Assembly (NCBI GenBank): GCA_032128415.1
Contig: JAQBGW010000174.1
Location: forward strand, 1-15,505
Source of the DNA: Ga0077527 sp032128415
Lineage (GTDB): Bacteria; Pseudomonadota; Gammaproteobacteria; Burkholderiales; SG8-41
Length of the DNA stretch: 15,505 nt
Direction of reading: 5' to 3'
In this document: one piece after another, positions 5,977 to 13,003 of the stretch
How positions within the stretch are numbered: the stretch's first letter is position 1
Layout: each line of letters opens with the position of its first letter
The notes under the pieces: model-generated
Databases searched by the model: none
The model's input: the letters and a program-made list of their open reading frames with translations, nothing else
Told to the model about the DNA's origin: nothing
Program-made: the position numbers and the translations under genes

Positions 5977-7143
5977 CTAAAAGTAGTCCATCCCGAAACA
6001 GCCCGACGTCAGATCCATCTGCTCGACCAGCTTGCGGCCGACCATGTTGCGCAACGTCTCGGTGGTGCCGCCGCCGAGACTGCCGTAGCGCGTGCCGCGG
6101 AAAAAACGTGATACCGCGAACTCGTCGGTGAAGCCGTAACCGCCGTGTATCTGGATTGCCTCGCTGGTGACGCGGATCGACATTTCGTTGGTATAGATCT
6201 TCGCCATCGCCGCCAGCGTGGGGTCAGGGAACTCGCCGCCTGAGACTGCTGCGCGGTAGAGCAGGCCGCGCGCCGCCTCGATCTGGATATACATGTCAGC
6301 GACTTTCCAGCGTAGCCCCTGAAAGTCGCCGATCTTGTGGCCGAACGCGGATCGTTCGCGCATGTATTTCACCGCCTCCTCGAGTGCGCCCTCGGCCAGT
6401 CCCAGGCAGATGGCTGGATTCAGGCAACGCTGGGTATTGAACGCCGACAGCAACTGCTTCATGCCGTTGTTGTGAATCACCAGATTCTCCAGCGGCAACT
6501 CGATGTCGTCGAAAACCACATCCGACAGATATTCGCCGCCCATGGTGTGATAAGTCGCTTTGGCGAGCAGGCCCTTGCTGCCGCCGGGCACCAGCACGCA
6601 ACCGATGCCTGCGGCGCCGGGCTTGTTGTTGACGCGGGTGAACACCACGAACATTTCGGCGATGTCGGCGCGCGAGATCAGTGTCTTGGCGCCGCGCAGG
6701 ATCACGCGATCACCCTTGATGGTGCAGTTGGTCTTGTAATTAGGTACATCGGTGCCGGCATCGGGCTCGGTCATGCAGATGGCGAGAATGGCTTCGCCGG
6801 TGGCGACGCGCGGCAGGATTTTGCGTTTGATCTCTTCCGGCGCGAACGCCGCGATGATGCGGGTTTGCGTGCCGACTTCGCCCAGCGCGCCCATCGCCGT
6901 GACGTAGCAGACTTTGCCGATTTCCTCGAGCACCAGCACGGTATCGAGAATCGACAGCCCGGAGCCGCCGTATTCCTGCGGCACGGCCATGCCGAGCACG
7001 CCGATTTCGCCGAGGCGCTTCATGTTCTCGGCAGGCCAGGTGCCGTCAAGATACTTGATGGCGCGCGGCGCGAATTCTTTCTGGCATACCTTGCGTACTG
7101 TATCGACAAAGGCACGCTGCTCTGCGGAGATGCTGAAATCCAT
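5977..7143 (-). CDS. Acyl-CoA dehydrogenase-family flavoprotein, unusual active site
   Basis: A 388-residue ACAD, the usual family length. The N-terminal helical domain starts MDFSISAEQRAFVDTVRK; the middle domain has MTEPDAGTDV (124-133), which contacts FAD and substrate; the C-terminal domain has RSAFGHKIGDFQGLRWKVADM (264-284) and QIHGGYGFTDEFAVSRFFR (331-349). The family uses FAD to introduce an alpha-beta double bond into acyl-CoA and passes electrons to ETF. Two positions normally hold the catalytic Glu: the MCAD-type site (YEGT) is G358 in GGGTTET, and the isovaleryl/CaiA-type site (xxER) is Q238 in NTQR. Neither is acidic. Similar NTQR/GGGT proteins seem familiar from other proteobacteria, so this may be a subfamily with another base or chemistry. 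It is divergent from an alpha/beta hydrolase. No strong ribosome-binding site was seen. Substrate unknown. Confidence 0.88.
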   Translation of the reverse strand: MDFSISAEQRAFVDTVRKVCQKEFAPRAIKYLDGTWPAENMKRLGEIGVLGMAVPQEYGGSGLSILDTVLVLEEIGKVCYVTAMGALGEVGTQTRIIAAFAPEEIKRKILPRVATGEAILAICMTEPDAGTDVPNYKTNCTIKGDRVILRGAKTLISRADIAEMFVVFTRVNNKPGAAGIGCVLVPGGSKGLLAKATYHTMGGEYLSDVVFDDIELPLENLVIHNNGMKQLLSAFNTQRCLNPAICLGLAEGALEEAVKYMRERSAFGHKIGDFQGLRWKVADMYIQIEAARGLLYRAAVSGGEFPDPTLAAMAKIYTNEMSIRVTSEAIQIHGGYGFTDEFAVSRFFRGTRYGSLGGGTTETLRNMVGRKLVEQMDLTSGCFGMDYF

Positions 7144-7247
7144 GATGGTGTGGTCGAGTTGATTGTTGAGGTGAGGTACGGATAGTGCGGCGTGTCGGCC
7201 CGTGCGTCAAAGGTACGGTTTGTTCTGTGCCGCCGCGGCACGCAGCG

Positions 7248-7276
7248 TTGACTGGTTGTGTGGCCTAACCTAAACT
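7248..7276 (+). promoter_or_regulatory. Sigma70-type promoter of the alpha/beta hydrolase gene
   Basis: TTGACT (5 of 6 to the -35 consensus, 7248-7253), a 17-bp spacer, then TAAACT (4 of 6 to the -10 consensus, 7271-7276). The expected transcript start lies about 27 bp before the ATG at 7310. A GTGCCG/CGGCAC hairpin with a 3-nt loop (7227-7241) sits just upstream and could be an operator. Confidence 0.5.
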
Positions 7277-7309
7277 CGCGCTCTTTCTCTCAATAACTCA
7301 CATTTACCC

Positions 7310-8239
7310 ATGAATCAGACTGCAACCGTCGCCACTACTCCCGCTGTCGGCAAGGAACACTGGATCCGCAAAGGCGAAGTCAAACTGTTCGTTTGGGAAA
7401 AACCCGCAGTGGATGGAAAAGGGGCGAACGGCACCGTGTTATTCGTGCACGGCTCGTCGATGGCCTCGCAACCCACTTTCGATCTGCACGTGCCGGGTCG
7501 CGCCGATTCGTCGGCGATGGACTGGTTTGCGCAGCGCGGCTTCAATACCTGGTGTGTGGACATGGAAGGCTATGGCCGTTCCGACAAGTCGCGCGATATC
7601 TACTTTGATATCGCCAATGGCGCGGATGATCTGGTCGCCGCGTCGGATTACATCACCAAGACCACCGGTGCGAAGAAATTTCTGGTTTATGGCATTTCTT
7701 CCGGCGCATTGCGTGCAGCGATGTTCGCTGAACGTCATCCGGAGCGGGTCGCCCGGCTTGCGCTGGATGCTTTTGTGTGGACGGGCAAGGGTAGTCCCAC
7801 CCTGGAGGAGCGCACCAAGAAACTGGATCAGTGGCGCGCCATGAAACGACGGCCGATCGACCGCGCGTTTGTGCATTCGATATTCAACCGCGATCATGCC
7901 GGTTGCGCTGAAGAGCGCGTCGTCGAGGCATTTGCCGATGCCATACTCAAGCTCGACGATTCCGTGCCCACCGGCACTTATCTGGACATGTGTGCCAAGC
8001 TGCCATTGGTGGATCCGGCGAAAGTCACCGTGCCGACCCTCATCATGCGTGGACAGTTCGACGGCATCGCCAGCATGGAAGATTTGATCGACTTTTTCCG
8101 CCGCCTGCCCAACCCGGACAAACAGTTCGCGGTGATGTCCGGTATTTCACATGCGAGTTTTCAACAAATAAATTATCTGATGGTGTATCACATACTGCAT
8201 TCGTTTTTTTCGCAGCCAGAGCCGATCTACCGCGGTTGA
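7310..8239 (+). CDS. Alpha/beta-fold hydrolase
   Basis: A 309-residue cytoplasmic alpha/beta hydrolase without signal peptide. The oxyanion-loop motif HG is at 47-48 (VLFVHGSSM), the strand-helix DMEGYGRSDK at 84-93 is typical of esterase and C-C hydrolase families, and the nucleophile elbow is G128-I-S130-S-G132. The remaining triad members are D251 (RGQFDGIAS) and H281 (GISHASF), all at the expected order and spacing. The enzyme should cleave an ester, thioester, lactone or C-C bond; the sequence does not tell which. It shares a divergent promoter region with the acyl-CoA dehydrogenase-like gene, which suggests co-regulation. It has no recognisable Shine-Dalgarno sequence upstream of the ATG. 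The 197 bp that follow contain no convincing gene. Confidence 0.88.
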   Translation: MNQTATVATTPAVGKEHWIRKGEVKLFVWEKPAVDGKGANGTVLFVHGSSMASQPTFDLHVPGRADSSAMDWFAQRGFNTWCVDMEGYGRSDKSRDIYFDIANGADDLVAASDYITKTTGAKKFLVYGISSGALRAAMFAERHPERVARLALDAFVWTGKGSPTLEERTKKLDQWRAMKRRPIDRAFVHSIFNRDHAGCAEERVVEAFADAILKLDDSVPTGTYLDMCAKLPLVDPAKVTVPTLIMRGQFDGIASMEDLIDFFRRLPNPDKQFAVMSGISHASFQQINYLMVYHILHSFFSQPEPIYRG

Positions 8240-8372
8240 GACCACTGAGATCAGGTCGTCCTGAAGAGCGCTATGCTTCGGAAGTGAGCTGCGAACGCAA
8301 CTTGCGGGCGATTTCTTCTTGACCCATGCCGCGCGTCCGCGTTATGGTCTAAGGTGAATCTGCACGGTTCCC

Positions 8373-8382
8373 GTGATATCAC
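8373..8382. promoter_or_regulatory. Palindrome upstream of the Bug-type binding protein gene
   Basis: GTGATATCAC is a perfect 10-bp palindrome, preceded by a small CACGG/CCGTG hairpin at 8363-8375 that overlaps it. It lies about 55 bp before the start codon, in a position where a transcription factor such as a GntR- or LysR-type regulator might bind. The regulator is not in the window. Confidence 0.3.
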
Positions 8383-8424
8383 ATAAAAACGGCGGAAAAA
8401 ACACCGTTAAATCAAACACTTATT

Positions 8425-8430
8425 GAGGAG
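8425..8430 (+). promoter_or_regulatory. Ribosome-binding site of the Bug-type gene
   Basis: GAGGAG, 6 nt before the ATG at 8437; a strong site that supports this start and high expression, as expected for a periplasmic binding protein. Confidence 0.8.
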
Positions 8431-8436
8431 TTTTGC

Positions 8437-9417
8437 ATGACACATCACAATAGAATTTTGCGCGCCGCTATGCTGGCCCTGTTTGGCATTGCCGTGACGG
8501 TATCCGGGCCGGCCGTAGGTGCCTGGCCGGATAGAGCGGTGCGGGTGATCGTGCCCTTCGGCACCGGCGGCGGCACCGACATCCAGGCGCGGCTGTTGGC
8601 CAACAGTCTCAGAGAGCAAACGGGACAGACTTTCGTCATCGACAACCGCGCTGGCGCGGGCGGCACGATCGGCGGGGAGTTGGTGGCAAAATCGCCTAAT
8701 GATGGTTATACGCTGCTGTTCACGACGGCAACACTGGCCATCAATACCACGCTGTATGCCAAGAGGCTCAAATTCAATACCCAGACCGATCTGGTGCCAT
8801 CCTCATGGGTATCGAATGCACCGAACGTGCTGTGCGTGCATCCCAGCGTGCCGGCAAAGTCTGTACAGGAACTGGTTGCGCTTGCGAAGAAAAACCCCGG
8901 CAAACTTAACAATGGCGTCAACACCCCCGGCAGCACCAGTCATCTTGCCGCCGAGCTTTTTGCGCAGCAGGCAAAGCTTAATACGGTGATCATCGCCTAC
9001 ACCGGTGGCGGACCAGCCATGGCGGGGTTGATCGTCGGTGACGTCGATCTGCTGTTTGCCACGGGGCCGGTCGCGACAAGTGCGCTCAAGACCGGGCGCG
9101 TGCGCTGTTTGGGCGTGACCACACCGGAACGGAATGGCTCCCTGCCCGATCTCCCGGCGATCAAGACGATTGTTCCCGGTGTGGAAATCGGCAATTGGTA
9201 TTCGATGTTCTTCCCCAAGGGGACTGCTTCAGAGATCGTTAACAAGATGAGCGAGCTCGTCAAGGTCGCGCTGAACGAAGAGAAGATCAAGGGATTCCTT
9301 GGTCGTGAGGGTATTGTTCCTGTAGGCGGCTCGCCCGCGGAGCTGAAGGCGATGTTTGCAGCTGACATCGCGAAATATGCCGCATTGATCAAGTCGCGCA
9401 AGATTCCGTTGCGTTAA
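8437..9417 (+). CDS. Bug/TctC-family tripartite tricarboxylate transporter substrate-binding protein
   Basis: A 326-residue periplasmic solute-binding protein. Residues 1-29 are a signal peptide with an AVGA/W cleavage site. The mature protein starts WPDRAVRVIVPFGTGGGTDIQARLLA and then has DNRAGAGGTIGGELVAKSPNDGYTLL, the two glycine-rich ligand-binding motifs of Bug proteins. GGGPAMAGLIVGDVDLLFA and the C-terminal lobe are also typical. In the family such proteins capture carboxylates, amides or aromatic acids and deliver them to a TctA/TctB membrane pair. No tctA or tctB is in the window, so it is an orphan Bug protein as often seen in Burkholderiales. It has its own strong ribosome-binding site and terminator, so it is probably monocistronic. 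Its ligand may be the substrate of the operon that follows (inference). Confidence 0.92.
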   Translation: MTHHNRILRAAMLALFGIAVTVSGPAVGAWPDRAVRVIVPFGTGGGTDIQARLLANSLREQTGQTFVIDNRAGAGGTIGGELVAKSPNDGYTLLFTTATLAINTTLYAKRLKFNTQTDLVPSSWVSNAPNVLCVHPSVPAKSVQELVALAKKNPGKLNNGVNTPGSTSHLAAELFAQQAKLNTVIIAYTGGGPAMAGLIVGDVDLLFATGPVATSALKTGRVRCLGVTTPERNGSLPDLPAIKTIVPGVEIGNWYSMFFPKGTASEIVNKMSELVKVALNEEKIKGFLGREGIVPVGGSPAELKAMFAADIAKYAALIKSRKIPLR

Positions 9418-9437
9418 CCGGTACTTGCATCTGTAGT

Positions 9438-9471
9438 AATAACGCCTCCTGCGGGAGGCGTTATTTTTTTT
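9438..9471 (+). terminator. Rho-independent terminator after the Bug-type gene
   Basis: Perfect 12-bp stem AATAACGCCTCC / GGAGGCGTTATT with a TGCG loop, running straight into a tract of eight T residues. It begins 20 bp after the stop codon of the Bug-type gene and separates it from the downstream operon. Confidence 0.95.
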
Positions 9472-9527
9472 GGCGTGTCCCATTGCGCTAGAATCGGGAT
9501 TCGCCTTCACACAAGCGCAATTTTCCC

Positions 9528-10151
9528 ATGCCCGAATTTGACGCTGCCACCCTCTCCTGGCAGAACCAGTACAAGCTGATGATCGGCACAGTTACGCCGC
9601 GACCGATCGCGCTGGTGACCACACTGGGCCGCCACGGACCCAACGCGGCACCCTTCAGTTTTTTCAACGCCGTGGGTTCCGATCCGGCGATGCTGATGTT
9701 CTCGGTCGGCGACAAGGCCGCCGGCTCCAAGGATACCGTGCGCAATATTCGCGAAATCCCGGAATTTGTCGTGCATATCGTCAGCGATGCCATCAAGGAG
9801 CAGATGAACATCTGCGCGGTGGATTATCCGTACGGCGTCAATGAAATCGAAAAGGCCGGTTTCACCACCGCACCTTCGCGCAAAGTGCGGCCGCCGTATA
9901 TCGTCGAAGCGCCGGTGGCGCTGGAATGCAAACTGATGAAGATCGTCGATCTGGGTCACAAGCCCTATCACGTGGTGTTCGGTGAAGTCGTGTATTTCCA
10001 TTACCACGATGGCATCGTCAATGAACGCTTCCACGTCGATGCCGGCCGCATTAACCCGATCGGGCGTCTCGCGGGCAAGGGCGGTTATACGCGGATTACT
10101 GATCGCTTCGAGATGCCGCGCCTGCCGCTCGAACGCGTGGCTGGCGAGTAG
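9528..10151 (+). CDS. Flavin reductase-like (DIM6/NTAB family) protein
   Basis: A 207-residue FMN-binding split-barrel protein. GTVTPRPIALVTT (20-32) and NAAPFSFFNAVGSDPAML (39-56) are the flavin reductase-like domain signatures; FHVDAGRINPIGRLAGKGGYTRI (168-190) is the typical C-terminal end. Members bind FMN and either reduce it with NAD(P)H for a partner monooxygenase or act as stand-alone flavoproteins. No monooxygenase gene is in the window, so the partner is missing or distant. It is the first gene of a five-gene plus-strand run and lies 19 bp before the amidase gene. A TAGAAT at 9489-9494 could be its -10 box, but there is no matching -35. The ribosome-binding site is weak. Symbol not assigned. 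Confidence 0.88.
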   Translation: MPEFDAATLSWQNQYKLMIGTVTPRPIALVTTLGRHGPNAAPFSFFNAVGSDPAMLMFSVGDKAAGSKDTVRNIREIPEFVVHIVSDAIKEQMNICAVDYPYGVNEIEKAGFTTAPSRKVRPPYIVEAPVALECKLMKIVDLGHKPYHVVFGEVVYFHYHDGIVNERFHVDAGRINPIGRLAGKGGYTRITDRFEMPRLPLERVAGE

Positions 10152-10170
10152 TCGTTGACGGGCGAATCCA

Positions 10171-11460
10171 GTGTCGGATAAGGATTTGCATCAGCTGACC
10201 GCCACGGAAATCACCCAGGCGATTGCCGCCGGGCGGATCAGCGCAGTTGATTTGGCGCGGTCGTGTCTGGAACGGATCGCGCAACGCGAACCGCAGGTGG
10301 GGGCATGGGAATTTCTGGACCCGGAACTGGTGTTGCGGCAGGCTCGCGCGCTGGACGCTGCAGGCACGCTCGGAGTGCTGCAGGGTGTGCCGGTCGGCAT
10401 CAAGGACATCATCGACACCGCCGACATGCCGACAGCCTACGGCTCGCCGATCCATGCCGGGCACCGGCCGCACATGGACGCGGTCTGCGTGGCGCTGACG
10501 CGGCGCGCCGGCGGCTTGATCATGGGCAAGACGGTCACCACGGAATTCGCCAACCGTCATCCGGGCAAGACCCGGCATCCGCGCGATCCGCTGCGCACAC
10601 CCGGCGGATCGTCGAGCGGTTCCGGGGCGGCGGTCGGTGATGGCATGGTGCCGCTGGCGCTGGGCTCGCAGACCACGGCATCGACCATCAGGCCCGCCGC
10701 GTTCAATGGTTGCGTCGGTTACCGGCCGACCTGGGGGGACCTGCGCATGGCGGGTGTGATGGAAGCGGCCGGTTCCGTCGATACGCTGGGCATTTTTGCG
10801 CGTTCTGTCGAAGATATTGTCCTGTATCGGGAAGTCCTGATTGATACGACGCCCGAGCCGGCCGTGGTGATCGATCCGCGGCAGTTGCGGATTGGCTACT
10901 GCCGCAGCCACTTCTGGAATCAGGCCGATGCCGCAACGCAGGCGCATCTCGAAGCCTGTGCGCAGCAACTGGCCCGTGCCGGCGCGCGAGTCACGGAGGT
11001 CACGCTGCCGCGCGATTTCGAACAGATCGAATCCATCCATCGACGGATATCGAGTTTTGAATTCGTGCGCAACCGGGCCTGGGAGATCGACCACCACTGG
11101 GACGGCATCAGCGATACGCTGAAGAGCGGTCGCCTGCAGCATGGCCTGGCATGCACGTTCAGCGAATATGCGGCAGCGCGCGCTGCGGCCGAACGACTGC
11201 GCCTGATGCTCGATGATGTATACAGGGAATACGATGTGCTGCTGACCCCGTCCGCCGCGGGTGAGGCGCCACTGGGCCTGAATGAAACCGGCACTGCGGT
11301 GTTCTGTGCGATCTGGACCACCTGCCATGTGCCGTCGCTGACCCTGCCGCTGTTTACCGGACCCAATGGCTTGCCGATCGGTGTGCAACTGGTCGCGCGG
11401 CGCGATGAAGACCGCCGGCTGTTCGCCGCTGCGCAGTGGGTGATGAGCGTATATAAATAA
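10171..11460 (+). CDS. Amidase-signature family hydrolase
   Basis: A 429-residue amidase. The Ser-cisSer-Lys triad is visible: K78 (VPVGIKDIIDT), cis-Ser S147 (TPGGSSSGSG) and nucleophile S171 in LGSQTTASTIRPAAFNG; the 24-residue Ser-Ser spacing is the same as in peptide amidase. The family hydrolyses linear amides, ureas or carbamates to acid and ammonia or amine. The residue before the nucleophile is Ala170 where the family nearly always has Gly, which may alter the oxyanion hole. The start is GTG, 19 bp after the flavin reductase-like gene, so the two are probably cotranscribed. The C-terminal half with FEFVRNRAWEIDHHW and DVLLTPSAAGEAPLGL fits the general amidase layout. Not GatA, since no gatB or gatC is nearby. 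Substrate unknown. Confidence 0.9.
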   Translation: MSDKDLHQLTATEITQAIAAGRISAVDLARSCLERIAQREPQVGAWEFLDPELVLRQARALDAAGTLGVLQGVPVGIKDIIDTADMPTAYGSPIHAGHRPHMDAVCVALTRRAGGLIMGKTVTTEFANRHPGKTRHPRDPLRTPGGSSSGSGAAVGDGMVPLALGSQTTASTIRPAAFNGCVGYRPTWGDLRMAGVMEAAGSVDTLGIFARSVEDIVLYREVLIDTTPEPAVVIDPRQLRIGYCRSHFWNQADAATQAHLEACAQQLARAGARVTEVTLPRDFEQIESIHRRISSFEFVRNRAWEIDHHWDGISDTLKSGRLQHGLACTFSEYAAARAAAERLRLMLDDVYREYDVLLTPSAAGEAPLGLNETGTAVFCAIWTTCHVPSLTLPLFTGPNGLPIGVQLVARRDEDRRLFAAAQWVMSVYK

Positions 11461-11464
11461 ATAA

Positions 11465-11478
11465 TTGTTTAAAAACAA
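11465..11478. promoter_or_regulatory. AT-rich palindrome between the amidase and PrpD-like genes
   Basis: TTGTTT and AAACAA form a perfect 6-bp inverted repeat with a 2-nt centre in an A/T-rich stretch of 30 bp. It is too weak for a terminator. An AAAGG follows 8 nt before the PrpD-like ATG and serves as the ribosome-binding site. Confidence 0.25.
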
Positions 11479-11490
11479 AAGGTTACTATC

Positions 11491-12933
11491 ATGGCCGCAG
11501 TCGTCACCAATCGCCGCCCGCAATTCGACAAGGTCATCGTTGACCTCGCCAATTACGCCTATAACTACAAGCCGACCAGCAAACTCGCGTTTGAAACCGC
11601 GCGACTGACACTGATCGACAGCCTCGCCTGTGCCTTCGAAGCGCTGGCCTATCCCGACTGCAGCAAACTGCTGGGGCCCATCGTGCCCGGCACGATAGTG
11701 CCCAACGGCGCGCGCGTGCCCGGCACCAGTTACGTACTCGATCCGGTGACTGCAGCATTCAACGCCGGCACGTTGATCCGCTGGCTGGATTTCAACGATG
11801 CGTTCTACGGCCGCACGGTGATCCATCCGTCGGACAACATCGGTGCGATCCTGATGACCGCGGACTGGTTGTCGCGCACGCGCGTTGCCGCCGGCAAAAA
11901 ACCGCTGACCATGCGCGAGGTGCTGACGTCGATCATCAAGGCCTATGAAGTGCAGTGCGGGCTGGCGCTGGAGAACGGCTTCACTGCCGCCGGCCTCGAC
12001 CATACGCTTCTGGTCAAAATCGCCAGTACTGCCGCGGTGTCGGCGCTGCTCGGCTGCACCCGCGATGAGATCGTCAACGCACTGTCGAACGCCTGGGTCG
12101 ATGGCCACGCACTGGCGACCTACCGCCGCAAACCCAACACCGGCGCGCGCAAGTCGTGGGCTGCCGGTGATGCTTCGGCACGCGCGGTGTGGTTGTCGCT
12201 GCTGGCGAAGAAAGGCGAGATGGGTTATCCCTCAGCGCTGACCGCGCCGAAGTGGGGTTTCTACGAAGTGCTGTTTAACAACAAGCCGTTCAAATTCCAG
12301 CGTCCGTTCGGCAGCTACGTCATTGAAAATACGCTGTTCAAGATTCCGTATCCAACCGCATTTCACGGCCAGACTGGCGTCGAAGCGGCAATCAAACTGC
12401 ATCCGCTGGTCAAAGATCGTCTCGACGACATCAAGCACATCGACGTGCGTTGCCACAATTCAACGATGGTGATCCTCGACAAGACCGGGCCACTGGCGAA
12501 CTTCGCCGATCGCGATCACTGCATGCAGTACATGATGGCCATCGGCCTGATCTACGGTGAGATGACGGCCAAGCACTACGAGGATGAGATTGCCGCCGAT
12601 CCGCGCATTGATCCGCTGCGCGCCAAGATGCGTCTTAAAGAGTCCGCGCAATTCGAGCGCGAGTACCACGACCCGGCCAAGCGCACCAACGCCAATTCCA
12701 TCCAGGTATTCTTCAAGGACGGCAGCAAGACGCCGCTATCCGCAGTGAACTATCCGCTGGGCCACCGCCAGCGGCGCAAGGAGGGTATCCCGGCGGTAAT
12801 GAGGAAATTTGGCGAGAACACCGGGATGGTGTTCGCGGCGAAACAGAAGGCGGCGATTATCGCAGTGTGCATGGATCAGAAGAAGCTGGAAGCCATGCTC
12901 GTGAACGAGTTTGTGGACTTGCTGGTGCGCTGA
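11491..12933 (+). CDS. MmgE/PrpD-family dehydratase (2-methylcitrate dehydratase-like)
   Basis: A 480-residue protein that follows E. coli PrpD (483 aa) closely over its whole length: KLLGPIVPGTIVPNGARVPGT (59-79), HPSDNIGAILMTADWLSR (112-129), GLDHTLLVKIAST (168-180), NTGARKSWAAGDAS (216-229), KGEMGYPSALTAP (241-253). PrpD dehydrates 2-methylcitrate to 2-methyl-cis-aconitate without metal; the family also holds cis-aconitate decarboxylase and iminodisuccinate epimerase. Conserved active-site candidates H112, D170-H171, K221 and H292 are present. However, the loop between LDFND (99-103) and HPSDN reads AFYGRTVI, where I remember E. coli having TWLAAEWG, so substrate choice may differ. There is no prpB or prpC here; the partners are an amidase upstream and an aconitase-X pair downstream. 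I therefore leave the gene symbol empty. Confidence 0.9.
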   Translation: MAAVVTNRRPQFDKVIVDLANYAYNYKPTSKLAFETARLTLIDSLACAFEALAYPDCSKLLGPIVPGTIVPNGARVPGTSYVLDPVTAAFNAGTLIRWLDFNDAFYGRTVIHPSDNIGAILMTADWLSRTRVAAGKKPLTMREVLTSIIKAYEVQCGLALENGFTAAGLDHTLLVKIASTAAVSALLGCTRDEIVNALSNAWVDGHALATYRRKPNTGARKSWAAGDASARAVWLSLLAKKGEMGYPSALTAPKWGFYEVLFNNKPFKFQRPFGSYVIENTLFKIPYPTAFHGQTGVEAAIKLHPLVKDRLDDIKHIDVRCHNSTMVILDKTGPLANFADRDHCMQYMMAIGLIYGEMTAKHYEDEIAADPRIDPLRAKMRLKESAQFEREYHDPAKRTNANSIQVFFKDGSKTPLSAVNYPLGHRQRRKEGIPAVMRKFGENTGMVFAAKQKAAIIAVCMDQKKLEAMLVNEFVDLLVR

Positions 12934-13003
12934 CTTTCGGACGTATCTTCGAACATATATCTTCGGACGCGCATCGTTCAACTGTGACCCAAGGCGGCGA
13001 TTG

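Noticed and set aside
8271..8327. Short minus-strand frame of 18 codons between the hydrolase and Bug-type genes
   Set aside because: It is very short and lacks a ribosome-binding site and any homology I recognise. It might be a gene remnant, but the sequence does not show which.
10096..12108. Long open frame of about 670 codons on the minus strand
   Set aside because: It lies antisense to the amidase and PrpD-like genes, which have clear family motifs along their whole length. Its translation shows no recognisable domain and is rich in Arg, His and Gln, as expected for the shadow of a GC-rich gene.
11491..12933. Standard propionate (2-methylcitrate cycle) operon
   Set aside because: Neither methylcitrate synthase nor methylisocitrate lyase is in the window, and the neighbours are an amidase and an aconitase-X pair. 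The PrpD similarity alone does not justify the pathway call.
12911..13003. Upstream start for the AcnX large subunit, overlapping the PrpD-like gene
   Set aside because: The extra 31 residues are Cys- and Arg-rich and unlike AcnX N-termini, while the ATG at 13004 has an AAGGCGG upstream and starts with the typical MKLTAEEQ.
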